Of a stretch of 26,449 nt of DNA, positions 7,487 to 14,061 are shown piece by piece. The position numbers were made by a program, and so were the translations under genes. Under the pieces are notes generated by a model. That model worked only from the letters and a program-made list of their open reading frames with translations. It searched no databases and was not told the DNA's origin. The first letter of the stretch is position 1. The number at the start of each line of letters is the position of its first letter. Origin of the DNA: SHLQ01 sp964562985 (GTDB taxonomy: Bacteria; Actinomycetota; Acidimicrobiia; Acidimicrobiales; SHLQ01); contig CAZLWE010000048.1 of assembly GCA_964562985.1 (NCBI GenBank), positions 1-26,449 of the forward strand. Direction: 5' to 3'.

Positions 7487-8083
7487 CTATTCAGGGAGCT
7501 TGCGATACACCAGCAACGCGTAATCGGCGCCGTCGTGGGGCGGCTTCGCGTCCCAGGTGCACCAATGTTGCTCGAGTGACAAGCCTGCGCTTATGGCCAT
7601 TTCGTCGAAACTGGCGACGTCGAGTCCCCGTGCCAGCTGGAATCCGGCGATGAGTCGACCACCTGCGTCGAGGTGCTGGGCCATGTTCTGAACCACCGCT
7701 GGTTCGCTGCCCGGAGCCACGAAGATCATGACGTTGCCCGGCAAGGCCACCACGTCAAACGTCTGTTGCAGGTCGATGGTTGCGAGGTCGCCGAGCTGAA
7801 AATCGATTTCCGGTGCCTTTGCTTGTGCGGCGCTGATCATCGGAGCGTCGAGGTCGACGCCAACGACATCACAGCCCCGGCGTGCCAACTCGATCGCTAC
7901 CCGGCCGGTACCGCAGCCACCGTCGAGAACGGTGGTGGGGGAGAAGCGGCACACGAAGTTGGCCTCGCCATGGACGCTCTGGCCATCGCGTTCCATCGCT
8001 GCCCACTTGGCGTCGTACAAGGAAGTGTCTACCGACTTCCACTGGCTGGACGGCTTCACCGGATCGTTGTCAGCGCTGCTCAT
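7487..8083 (-). CDS. Class I SAM-dependent methyltransferase
   Basis: The 198-residue protein has a Rossmann-fold methyltransferase core. Motif I is VLDGGCGTG (52-60), the acidic residue binding the SAM ribose is in VVGVDLD (73-79), and the DFQLGDLATIDL stretch supplies the adenine-contacting Asp (D99). FDVVALPGNVMIFV is motif IV-like. Family members of this size usually act on small molecules, but nothing shows the substrate. The ATG at 8083 is preceded by a modest TAGG. It is convergent with the K+ channel gene (19-base gap) and lies 118 bases downstream of rpsT on the same strand, separated by a possible terminator. Confidence 0.85.
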   Translation of the reverse strand: MSSADNDPVKPSSQWKSVDTSLYDAKWAAMERDGQSVHGEANFVCRFSPTTVLDGGCGTGRVAIELARRGCDVVGVDLDAPMISAAQAKAPEIDFQLGDLATIDLQQTFDVVALPGNVMIFVAPGSEPAVVQNMAQHLDAGGRLIAGFQLARGLDVASFDEMAISAGLSLEQHWCTWDAKPPHDGADYALLVYRKLPE

Positions 8084-8145
8084 GTGTCGAGCCTATTGCG
8101 ATGGCCGCTCAGTCTTCGAATGGCTTCGCCGAAAACGACAAATGA

Positions 8146-8186
8146 CGCCCAATGGGCGCCATGTTGCTCGATATCCCCGAGGGGAT
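8146..8186 (-). terminator. Candidate rpsT terminator region (two hairpins)
   Basis: Downstream of rpsT on its own strand lie two inverted repeats. The first is ATCCCC/GGGGAT around a 2-base centre (8173-8186). The second is CGCCCA/TGGGCG around one base (8146-8158), followed in the transcript by TCATTTGTCGTTTT. The T-run is broken and the loops are tight, so termination is plausible but not certain. Confidence 0.4.
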
Positions 8187-8201
8187 CAGATCTTGTTGCC
8201 G

Positions 8202-8468
8202 CTAAGCGTCCTGGAGAGCTCGGACTCGCTTGGTGAGCCGGCTCTTGGTGCGTGCAGCGGTGTTCTTGTGCATGGTGCCCTTGGAGACGGCGGAGTCGAT
8301 GCGCTTGATAGCCATCTTCAGCTTCTCGTCGGTGTCGTCGGCGCCAGCTTCGGCTGCTTCGATCACTGCCCGGGTGCGGGTGCGGATCTCTCCACGGATA
8401 GCCCGGTTGCGGTCGTTGCGCTTCTCGTTCTGTCGGTTGCGCTTGATCGCACTCTTGATATTTGCCAC
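8202..8468 (-). CDS. rpsT: 30S ribosomal protein S20
   Basis: S20 binds 16S rRNA near the base of the small subunit. The 88-residue product starts MANIKSAIKRN, is highly basic, and follows the S20 pattern through to TMHKNTAARTKSRLTKRVRAL. The start is the GTG at 8468 (GTGGCAAATATC), with GAGGT eight bases upstream; the longer in-frame reading from 8537 runs into the promoter. S20 and LepA genes are neighbours in many bacteria, and here they are divergent. Length is normal. Confidence 0.97.
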   Translation of the reverse strand: MANIKSAIKRNRQNEKRNDRNRAIRGEIRTRTRAVIEAAEAGADDTDEKLKMAIKRIDSAVSKGTMHKNTAARTKSRLTKRVRALQDA

Positions 8469-8493
8469 TGCGAAGACCTCGATACGTGTTCGA

Positions 8494-8507
8494 CCCGTCG
8501 CTACGGG
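8494..8507 (-). promoter_or_regulatory. rpsT: Small hairpin in the rpsT 5' leader
   Basis: On the minus strand CCCGT-AGCG-ACGGG forms a 5-bp stem with a 4-base loop, close to the predicted 5' end of the rpsT mRNA (about 8511). S20 is autoregulated at the translational level in Escherichia coli; whether this hairpin plays any such part is unknown. Confidence 0.25.
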
Positions 8508-8517
8508 CCAGCAGATA

Positions 8518-8545
8518 AGGCTACAAGACTGGGGCACCGACGCAA
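8518..8545 (-). promoter_or_regulatory. Candidate rpsT promoter
   Basis: On the minus strand TTGCGT (8540-8545) is followed after 16 bases by TAGCCT (8518-8523). Transcription would begin near 8511, giving a leader of about 43 bases before the GTG at 8468. Confidence 0.5.
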
Positions 8546-8571
8546 CCCTGGCTGTGGTGTTGGAGGCAGTG

Positions 8572-8690
8572 GAGCTCTTGGAGCGACCATGTGGGTGGCG
8601 GCGGATGTCGACCGGAAGCGTAGGTGGTGTTGGGGGAGCGGAGCTCGTGGAGCGACCATGTGGGTGGCGGCGGATGTCGACCGGAAGCGT
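8572..8690 (+). repeat. Tandem duplication, two 50-bp copies with 69-bp period
   Basis: Positions 8572-8621 and 8641-8690 are identical except for one base (T at 8578, G at 8647). Similarity extends more loosely to the left, to about 8555 for the first copy and 8625 for the second, where one base of length difference appears. Each copy contains GGAG, five bases, then ATG. The repeat lies wholly in the gap between rpsT and lepA and ends 29 bases before the lepA ATG. Low divergence points to a recent duplication or to selection keeping the copies alike. Confidence 0.9.
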
Positions 8691-8711
8691 CGACGTGTAG
8701 GAGTACGATAG
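8589..8711 (+). CDS. Possible small leader ORF before lepA (40 codons, repeat-encoded)
   Basis: An ATG at 8589 with GGAG five bases upstream opens a 40-residue frame that ends in TAG at 8709-8711, eight bases before the lepA ATG. Because the repeat period is 69 bases (23 codons), the second copy keeps frame and supplies a second ATG (8658) with the same ribosome binding site; from there the product is MWVAADVDRKRRRVGVR. The peptide is rich in Arg, Trp and Val. It may be a leader peptide, or a by-product of a noncoding repeat. It conflicts with the proposed -10 box at 8704, so both cannot be used on the same transcript. Confidence 0.22.
   Translation: MWVAADVDRKRRWCWGSGARGATMWVAADVDRKRRRVGVR
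8704..8709 (+). promoter_or_regulatory. Candidate -10 box of lepA (near-leaderless)
   Basis: TACGAT lies ten bases before the lepA ATG at 8720, so transcription would begin about 3-4 bases before the start codon. There is no ribosome binding site at a normal distance from that ATG (TAGGAG at 8698-8703 is 16 bases away), which fits a leaderless or near-leaderless message. No good -35 box is seen. Confidence 0.35.
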
Positions 8712-8719
8712 ATGTACTC

Positions 8720-10504
8720 ATGGATCAGTCGTTCATTCGCAACACGTCGATCATTGCCCACATCGATCACGGCAAGTCGACACTCGCCGACCGCATGCTC
8801 GAACTTACCGGTGCCGTCGAGGCACGCGAGATGAAAGAGCAGTACCTCGACTCGATGGATCTTGAGCGCGAACGTGGCATCACCATCAAATTGCAGTCGG
8901 TGCGGTTGGGGTGGAAAGACCACGTGATCAACCTGATCGATACGCCGGGCCACGTCGACTTCGGATACGAGGTCTCCCGGTCGCTTGCCGCGTGTGAAGG
9001 CGTGATCCTCGTGGTCGATGCCGCCCAGGGCATCGAGGCTCAAACGCTCGCGAATTGCTACTTGGCATTGGAGAACGACCTCGAGATCGTCGCAGCGCTC
9101 AACAAGATCGACCTTCCCGCGGCCGAACCCGACCGGTACGCCGAAGAGATCGAAAACGTTCTTGGCATTCCCGCCGACGAGGTGTTGCGCATCAGCGCGA
9201 AGACCGGCGAGGGAGTAGAGGACCTCCTCGACGCTGTCGTGGAGCGAACTCCGGCTCCGAGTGGCGATCCCAAGGGCGACACCAAGGCGCTGATCTTCGA
9301 CAGTCACTACGACCCCTTCCGCGGCGTGGTGTCCTCGATCCGTGTGGTCGATGGCGTGCTTCGAAGCCGGTCCAAAGCACTGTTCATGCAGGCCAACGGC
9401 GCTCACGACATCGAAGAGATCGGCGTGCGCTCACCCGACAACGAACCGGTCAAAGAACTCGGCGCCGGCGAAGTGGGCTATCTGATCGCCGGAATCAAAG
9501 ACGTCGGACAAGCCCGCTCGGGCGAGACGGTGACCTCGGCACGAAAGCCAGCTGAAGCTCCGCTCGATGGCTACCAGGAACCGCTGCCGATGGTGTTTAG
9601 CGGTCTGTACCCGATCGACGGTGACGAATACCCGGCGCTGCGCGACGCGCTCGAAAAGCTTCGCCTCAACGACTCGTCCTACACCTTCGAGCCCGAAACC
9701 TCCGGTGCCCTCGGATTCGGTTTCCGGTGCGGATTCCTCGGCCTCCTGCACATGGAGATTGTTCGCGAGCGGCTCGAGCGAGAATTCGACCTCAGCTTGA
9801 TCTCGACGGCACCGTCGGTGAAGTACAACGTGCACAAATCCGATGGCTCCGAGATGCTCATCCATAACCCGTCGGAACTTCCCGATGGAGCGGAGATCGA
9901 TTTCATCGAAGAACCGATGTTCAAGGTCAGCCTCGTAACTCCTTCGGAGTACACGGGCGCAATGATGGATCTCTGCCAGAGCCGGCGCGGCGTCATGCAG
10001 AAGATGGAGTACCTGTCGCCAGAACGCGTGGAGTTGTCCTACCGGATTCCGCTCGCCGAAGTAGTCATGGACTTCTTCGACCAGATGAAGAGCCGAAGCC
10101 AGGGTTATGCCAGCCTCGACTACGAAGCGGACGGAATGGAACAGTCCAAGCTCGTCAAGGTCGATATCTTGCTCTCGGGCGACCCGGTCGACGCGTTCTC
10201 GATGATCGTGCACGACGACCGGTCCTATGAGTACGGCAAGCGGATGACCGAGAAGCTCAAAGAGCTCATCCCACGTCAACAATTCGACGTACCGATCCAA
10301 GCCGCCATCGGTGGACGCTTTATCGCCCGCCAAACCGTCAAGGCCTACCGCAAGGACGTCACCGCGAAGCTTTACGGCGGCGACATCACCCGAAAGAACA
10401 AGCTGCTCAAGAAGCAAAAAGAGGGAAAGAAGCGGATGAAGTCGATCGGTCGCGTCGACATCCCACAAGAAGCATTCGTCAGCGCATTGAAGCTTGATGA
10501 GTGA
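8720..10504 (+). CDS. lepA: Elongation factor 4 (LepA) GTPase
   Basis: LepA is a ribosome-associated translational GTPase. The 594-residue protein is full length. G motifs are AHIDHGKST (13-21), DTPGH (74-78) and NKID (128-131), with SAKTG as G5. The unique LepA C-terminal domain is present, ending in the Lys-rich YGGDITRKNKLLKKQKEGKK and RVDIPQEAF stretch. The ATG at 8720 matches the conserved family N-terminus (FIRNTSIIAHIDHGKST). It lies directly upstream of hrcA, dnaJ and rsmE, an order common in Gram-positive genomes. Confidence 0.98.
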   Translation: MDQSFIRNTSIIAHIDHGKSTLADRMLELTGAVEAREMKEQYLDSMDLERERGITIKLQSVRLGWKDHVINLIDTPGHVDFGYEVSRSLAACEGVILVVDAAQGIEAQTLANCYLALENDLEIVAALNKIDLPAAEPDRYAEEIENVLGIPADEVLRISAKTGEGVEDLLDAVVERTPAPSGDPKGDTKALIFDSHYDPFRGVVSSIRVVDGVLRSRSKALFMQANGAHDIEEIGVRSPDNEPVKELGAGEVGYLIAGIKDVGQARSGETVTSARKPAEAPLDGYQEPLPMVFSGLYPIDGDEYPALRDALEKLRLNDSSYTFEPETSGALGFGFRCGFLGLLHMEIVRERLEREFDLSLISTAPSVKYNVHKSDGSEMLIHNPSELPDGAEIDFIEEPMFKVSLVTPSEYTGAMMDLCQSRRGVMQKMEYLSPERVELSYRIPLAEVVMDFFDQMKSRSQGYASLDYEADGMEQSKLVKVDILLSGDPVDAFSMIVHDDRSYEYGKRMTEKLKELIPRQQFDVPIQAAIGGRFIARQTVKAYRKDVTAKLYGGDITRKNKLLKKQKEGKKRMKSIGRVDIPQEAFVSALKLDE

Positions 10505-10513
10505 GTAGGCAAG

Positions 10514-10519
10514 TAGATT
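10514..10519 (+). promoter_or_regulatory. Candidate leaderless promoter of hrcA
   Basis: TAGATT is followed by six bases and then the hrcA ATG (10526), so transcription is expected to start at the A of the start codon. No ribosome binding site precedes that ATG. This spacing is the classic leaderless arrangement in actinobacteria. No convincing -35 box and no CIRCE element were found nearby. Confidence 0.45.
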
Positions 10520-10525
10520 TAGCTC

Positions 10526-11518
10526 ATGCTTGACGACCGCAAGAAGGCGATTTTGCGTGCCGTTGTAGAGACCTACATCGAGACCGCCGAACCCGTTGGT
10601 TCCTCCCTTGCCGGTGAAGCTGCCGACCTCGATGTCTCGTCGGCGACCATTCGCAATGAGTTGTCGGCGCTCGACCAGCAGGGCTATCTCACTCAGCCAC
10701 ATACCAGTGCCGGACGTATACCGACCGATAAGGCGTATCGGGCCTTCGTGGACGACCTCGACCGTTCCAAGCTGCACTTGGCCGACAATCAGCGGGTTGC
10801 CGACTTCTTCGACCAGAAGCACAACGAGATCGAGCAAATGCTCGAACACACCACCAGCCTGCTCTCCGAGCTCACTGGTGTGGCATCGGTTGTCATCGCT
10901 CCCGACAAGGACCACGCCACCGTACGAAACGTGCAGCTTGTCGAGCTAGCGCCAACGATTGTCGTTGCGGTAATGGTGCTCTCCGACGGCACGGTGGAGA
11001 AGGCCACGATCGAACTGGTCGACGAGGTCGACGAAGTCACCATCGCCATGGCGAGTGGCCATCTTTCCGCTGCGATGGTCGGTCGCAGCGTTGGAGACGC
11101 AGCAGCTGCATCGCCGACCGGGAATGCAGGAGCCGACCGTCTGGTTGAAAGCGCTCGTGCAGTACTTACCGCATCCGATGTCGCCGGCGACCTTTACGTC
11201 GGAGGTTTGTCGTCGATCCCCGGCTCGTTCACCGCGATCGACACGGTTCGTGAAGTCATGGGCATTCTCGAAGAGCAACTCGTAGTGGTCTCGCTCGTGA
11301 GAGACGTGATCGGCCGAGGCATGTCGGTGGCCATTGGTGAAGAAACCGGAGTCGATCCGCTCGCCGAATGTTCCCTGGTCGTCGCTCCCTACACCGCGGA
11401 GGGCGGTACGACGGGAACCATCGGTGTATTGGGCCCCACGCGCATGAACTATCCCCACGCCCTGGCCGCGGTCGCCGTAGTCTCTCAGTCGCTCGAGCGG
11501 CGCCTCGGAGAGGGATGA
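10526..11518 (+). CDS. hrcA: Heat-inducible transcription repressor HrcA
   Basis: HrcA represses groE/dnaK-type heat-shock genes by binding CIRCE operators. The 330-residue protein has the N-terminal winged-helix domain (about 1-75) with SSATIRNELSALDQQGYLTQPHTS, the recognition-helix region typical of HrcA. GRIPTDKAYRAFVDDL follows, then the GAF-like and dimerisation parts through to a C-terminal segment with TIGVLGPTRMNYPHAL, a strong family signature. It is followed by dnaJ with a one-base gap. No CIRCE inverted repeat was noticed anywhere in this window, so its targets are probably elsewhere. Confidence 0.97.
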   Translation: MLDDRKKAILRAVVETYIETAEPVGSSLAGEAADLDVSSATIRNELSALDQQGYLTQPHTSAGRIPTDKAYRAFVDDLDRSKLHLADNQRVADFFDQKHNEIEQMLEHTTSLLSELTGVASVVIAPDKDHATVRNVQLVELAPTIVVAVMVLSDGTVEKATIELVDEVDEVTIAMASGHLSAAMVGRSVGDAAAASPTGNAGADRLVESARAVLTASDVAGDLYVGGLSSIPGSFTAIDTVREVMGILEEQLVVVSLVRDVIGRGMSVAIGEETGVDPLAECSLVVAPYTAEGGTTGTIGVLGPTRMNYPHALAAVAVVSQSLERRLGEG

Positions 11519-11519
11519 G

Positions 11520-12644
11520 ATGGCAGACCATTACGCAGTGCTCGGCGTAAGCCAAAGCGCATCAGAAGCAGAGATCAAGAAGGCCTACCGACGTCTTGCC
11601 CGTCAGTACCACCCAGACCAAAACCCCGACGACCCCGAGGCAGAAGCGAAGTTCAAAGATGTCGCCAATGCCTATGAGGTGTTGGGCGACCCCGATCGCA
11701 AAGCCCGCTACGACCGGTTCGGTGACGACGGCCTCGGCGGCCAGGGCGCAGGACCAGGAGCTGCAGGTCCCTTTGGTGCGAATCTCGGCGACATCTTCGA
11801 AACCTTCTTCGGTGGAGGCAATCCATTCGGAGGCGGCGGCGGAGGCCCGACTGGCCCTCCGCGAGGCGAAGATCTTGAGACCGTGCTCGAAGTCGACTTG
11901 GAAGACGCAGTATTTGGCGGCGAGAAGATGGTGTCGGTCCGCTCAGCGACCGTTTGTGAGCCGTGCGAGGCCACCGGTGCGGAACCGGGAAGCGGAACCT
12001 CAACATGTAGCGAGTGCGGCGGTAGCGGCCAGGTGCAGCGTGTCCGTCAGTCGATTCTGGGGCAAATGGTCACATCGAGTGTCTGCCCGACCTGTGGAGG
12101 ACGAGGCCAAACCATCGATGAACCTTGCAAAATATGCGCAGGTGAGGGACGCAACATCGAAGAAGTCACCTACACCGTCGATGTGCCAGCTGGCGTAGAT
12201 GCCGGTTCGACCCTACGTCTGACCGGTCGGGGAGCTGCGGGGCCTCGTGGTGGCGCTCAGGGCGATCTGTACGTGCATATCAAGGTGCGCCAGCATGAAC
12301 TGTTCACTCGTGTTGGGGACGATCTGGTCATGGAACGCCCGATTGGGTTCGCACAAGCAGCTCTAGGCGCCGAATTGGAGATCCCGACCCTCGAAGAGCC
12401 GGAGATCATCGTCGTTCCCACGGGCACGCAGAGCAGTAAACGATTCCGTCTCCGAGCCAAGGGGGTCCCGCATGTAAACGGTCGGGGCCGCGGCGACCTC
12501 ATCGTGGAGCTCGTGGTCGAAACGCCGACCGATCTCACCGATGAACAAGAGATGCTGTTGCGCCAGTTCGCCGAGTTGCGAGCCGAGAGCGTCGCCGAAC
12601 CCGACGAGGGCTTTCTCAAAAAGGTCAAGTCGGCCTTCAAGTGA
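11520..12644 (+). CDS. dnaJ: Chaperone DnaJ (type I Hsp40)
   Basis: DnaJ delivers unfolded clients to DnaK and stimulates its ATPase. The 374-residue protein has a J domain with HPD at 31-33, a Gly/Phe-rich region (about 71-115), a zinc-binding cysteine-rich region with four CxxC pairs (146/149, 163/166, 189/192, 203/206), and the C-terminal substrate-binding domain. The first zinc repeat reads CEPCEATG, with Ala where Gly is usual, a small change that keeps both cysteines. The ATG at 11520 has GGAGAGGG upstream inside the end of hrcA. Its stop overlaps the rsmE GTG. Being in one unit with hrcA suggests heat-shock control. Confidence 0.97.
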   Translation: MADHYAVLGVSQSASEAEIKKAYRRLARQYHPDQNPDDPEAEAKFKDVANAYEVLGDPDRKARYDRFGDDGLGGQGAGPGAAGPFGANLGDIFETFFGGGNPFGGGGGGPTGPPRGEDLETVLEVDLEDAVFGGEKMVSVRSATVCEPCEATGAEPGSGTSTCSECGGSGQVQRVRQSILGQMVTSSVCPTCGGRGQTIDEPCKICAGEGRNIEEVTYTVDVPAGVDAGSTLRLTGRGAAGPRGGAQGDLYVHIKVRQHELFTRVGDDLVMERPIGFAQAALGAELEIPTLEEPEIIVVPTGTQSSKRFRLRAKGVPHVNGRGRGDLIVELVVETPTDLTDEQEMLLRQFAELRAESVAEPDEGFLKKVKSAFK

Positions 12645-13333
12645 GTAATGGCGTGCTCGCGGGTTCTGCTGGCCCGCACGTTTTTGTCGCTTCCCAAGAT
12701 CACCTCTTCCTCGACGACGATGATCTCGCCCACATGGAGCGGTCCCTTCGGATGCGTAGCGGGGATCGGCTCACCGTCAGCGATGGTTTGGGCGCGTGGG
12801 CGCCAGCAGTCCTTCGTTCCGGCGGAGTGGTGGAGCTCACCGAACCATGGCGAGAGGTCCCCGCCTCGGTCCCCGAGCTAACGGTCGCGTTCTCGCTGGT
12901 GAAGGGATCGAAGCCAGAGCTCGTCGTCCAGAAGTTGACCGAACTTGGCGTAGATCGCATCGTCGCCCTGACGGCTGATCGCAGCGTTGTGCGTTGGGAT
13001 GAAGACAAGGTCGACAAAGCGACGCAACGCTGGAGGCGGATAGTTCGAGAGGCGTCGATGCAGAGTCACCGGGTGCGCTTGCCGGAGATTCTCGGTGTTG
13101 TCGACTCACACTCGTTCTTCGTTTCGTGCGACGACGTGGCGTTGGCACACTTCGAGGGCGAGGCGATTAGTAGCGAACACCGATGCGTCGCGATCGGACC
13201 TGAGGGAGGGTGGAGCGATCGGGAACTTGCGAGCGCTACACACCGTGTGTCGTTGGGCGACACCGTGCTTCGAGCCGAAACAGCAGCCATTGCGGTGGGT
13301 GTTCTTCTGGCCGCGACACGCCGTTCCATGTAA
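12641..13333 (+). CDS. rsmE: 16S rRNA (uracil-1498-N3)-methyltransferase
   Basis: RsmE methylates U1498 of 16S rRNA using SAM. The 230-residue protein has the N-terminal PUA-like RNA-binding domain (about 10-75) and a SPOUT-class trefoil-knot methyltransferase domain. SAM-site motifs are AIGPEGGW (184-191) and LRAETA (210-215), with LVKGSKPELVVQKLTELGV (87-104) and REASMQSHR (136-144) also typical. The GTG start overlaps the dnaJ stop as GTGA, showing translational coupling. The dnaJ-rsmE pairing is widespread among bacteria. Confidence 0.95.
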   Translation: MSNGVLAGSAGPHVFVASQDHLFLDDDDLAHMERSLRMRSGDRLTVSDGLGAWAPAVLRSGGVVELTEPWREVPASVPELTVAFSLVKGSKPELVVQKLTELGVDRIVALTADRSVVRWDEDKVDKATQRWRRIVREASMQSHRVRLPEILGVVDSHSFFVSCDDVALAHFEGEAISSEHRCVAIGPEGGWSDRELASATHRVSLGDTVLRAETAAIAVGVLLAATRRSM

Positions 13334-13375
13334 GACGCTCGTTTTTAGGTATCTCGAATACGCACCACTTTCGTT

Positions 13376-13413
13376 TTGGATGCTGATCGAAAATCTGGTT
13401 AGGGTGTCAGACA
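13376..13413 (+). promoter_or_regulatory. Candidate bldD promoter with small palindrome at the start site
   Basis: TTGGAT (13376-13381) is followed after 18 bases by TAGGGT (13400-13405). Overlapping the end of the -10 box and reaching the expected transcription start (about 13412) is TGTC-A-GACA (13405-13413), a perfect small palindrome well placed to act as an operator. It does not match the published BldD box outline (TNAC...GTNA), so the binding protein is unknown. Confidence 0.45.
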
Positions 13414-13424
13414 ACCGCCACGCA

Positions 13425-13461
13425 GAGCGTTAATGCGCTCCGACCGCAAATGGCTAACGCT
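13425..13461 (+). repeat. Alternative inverted repeats in the bldD leader
   Basis: GAGCG-ttaatg-CGCTC (13425-13440) and AGCGTTA (13426-13432) with TAACGCT (13455-13461) share the same left arm, so only one stem can form at a time. They lie between the predicted transcription start and the ribosome binding site of the BldD homologue. Stems are short (5 and 7 bp). Confidence 0.35.
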
Positions 13462-13489
13462 ACGGGCGGAACATAAGCGAGGATCAGCA

Positions 13490-14032
13490 ATGGACGAGCA
13501 AAAAAGCAATGACGGATACAGCCGCAAGGTCGGTGAGCGTCTCCGCGCCATCCGGCGTCAGAAGCGGCTTTCCCTCCAAGAGGTTGAGGCCAACTCTGAG
13601 CAAGAGTTCAAGGCGTCGGTACTCGGCGCGTACGAGCGCGGCGAGCGAGCCATCTCCGTCCCACGGCTTCGCAAGCTGGCCGCCTTCTACAACGTCCCCG
13701 TCGATCAGCTCCTACCGATCGAAGGCGCACCAGACTTCGGTGTTGAGGTCGACGACACCATCGACTTGCGCGACCGTCCAACACGTGGTGCGGGCAGTTC
13801 AATCACGATCGATCTCACCAAGCTGGAGAAGCTGTCGGGCCCAGAGGCTGACATGCTTTCTCGCTACCTCACGATGATCCAGGTACAGCGCCAAGACTTC
13901 AACGGCCGAGTTCTTACGATTCGTCGAGACGACCTTCAAGCACTCGCAGCGATCTTGGGAACCGGCATCGAAGGGGCGGCACCTCGCATCAACGCCCTCG
14001 GCCTCACCTACGTACCCGAGGCGATCGCGTAG
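13490..14032 (+). CDS. bldD: BldD-type transcriptional regulator with c-di-GMP signature
   Basis: The 180-residue protein has an N-terminal XRE-type helix-turn-helix (about 12-67) with LRAIRRQKRLSLQEVE and LGAYERGERAISVPRLRKLAAFY, very close to Streptomyces BldD. The C-terminal domain contains R134-Q135-D136, eight residues, then R145-R146-D147-D148. This matches the RxD-X8-RxxD signature that binds tetrameric c-di-GMP in BldD. BldD with c-di-GMP represses developmental genes in Streptomyces; in a likely non-sporulating relative its targets are unknown. The ATG at 13490 is chosen because GAGGA lies about 6 bases upstream and the family N-terminus aligns; the frame is open from 13433. It is convergent with the pilus operon. 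Confidence 0.88.
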   Translation: MDEQKSNDGYSRKVGERLRAIRRQKRLSLQEVEANSEQEFKASVLGAYERGERAISVPRLRKLAAFYNVPVDQLLPIEGAPDFGVEVDDTIDLRDRPTRGAGSSITIDLTKLEKLSGPEADMLSRYLTMIQVQRQDFNGRVLTIRRDDLQALAAILGTGIEGAAPRINALGLTYVPEAIA

Positions 14033-14061
14033 CGAGAAACCGCTAGGGCGACGTTTGGCTG

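Noticed and set aside
7932..8711. Long plus-strand open frame (259 codons) across the methyltransferase and rpsT genes
   Set aside because: It lies antisense to two clear genes and has composition unlike a real protein. Only its last part, 8589-8711, is kept as a low-confidence small ORF because of the repeat and ribosome binding sites.
9431..10915. 494-codon minus-strand frame opposite lepA and hrcA
   Set aside because: Antisense shadow of two firmly identified genes; the product shows no recognisable domain.
10400..11520. CIRCE operator for HrcA
   Set aside because: No copy of the TTAGCACTC/GAGTGCTAA inverted repeat was found by eye near hrcA-dnaJ or elsewhere in the window.
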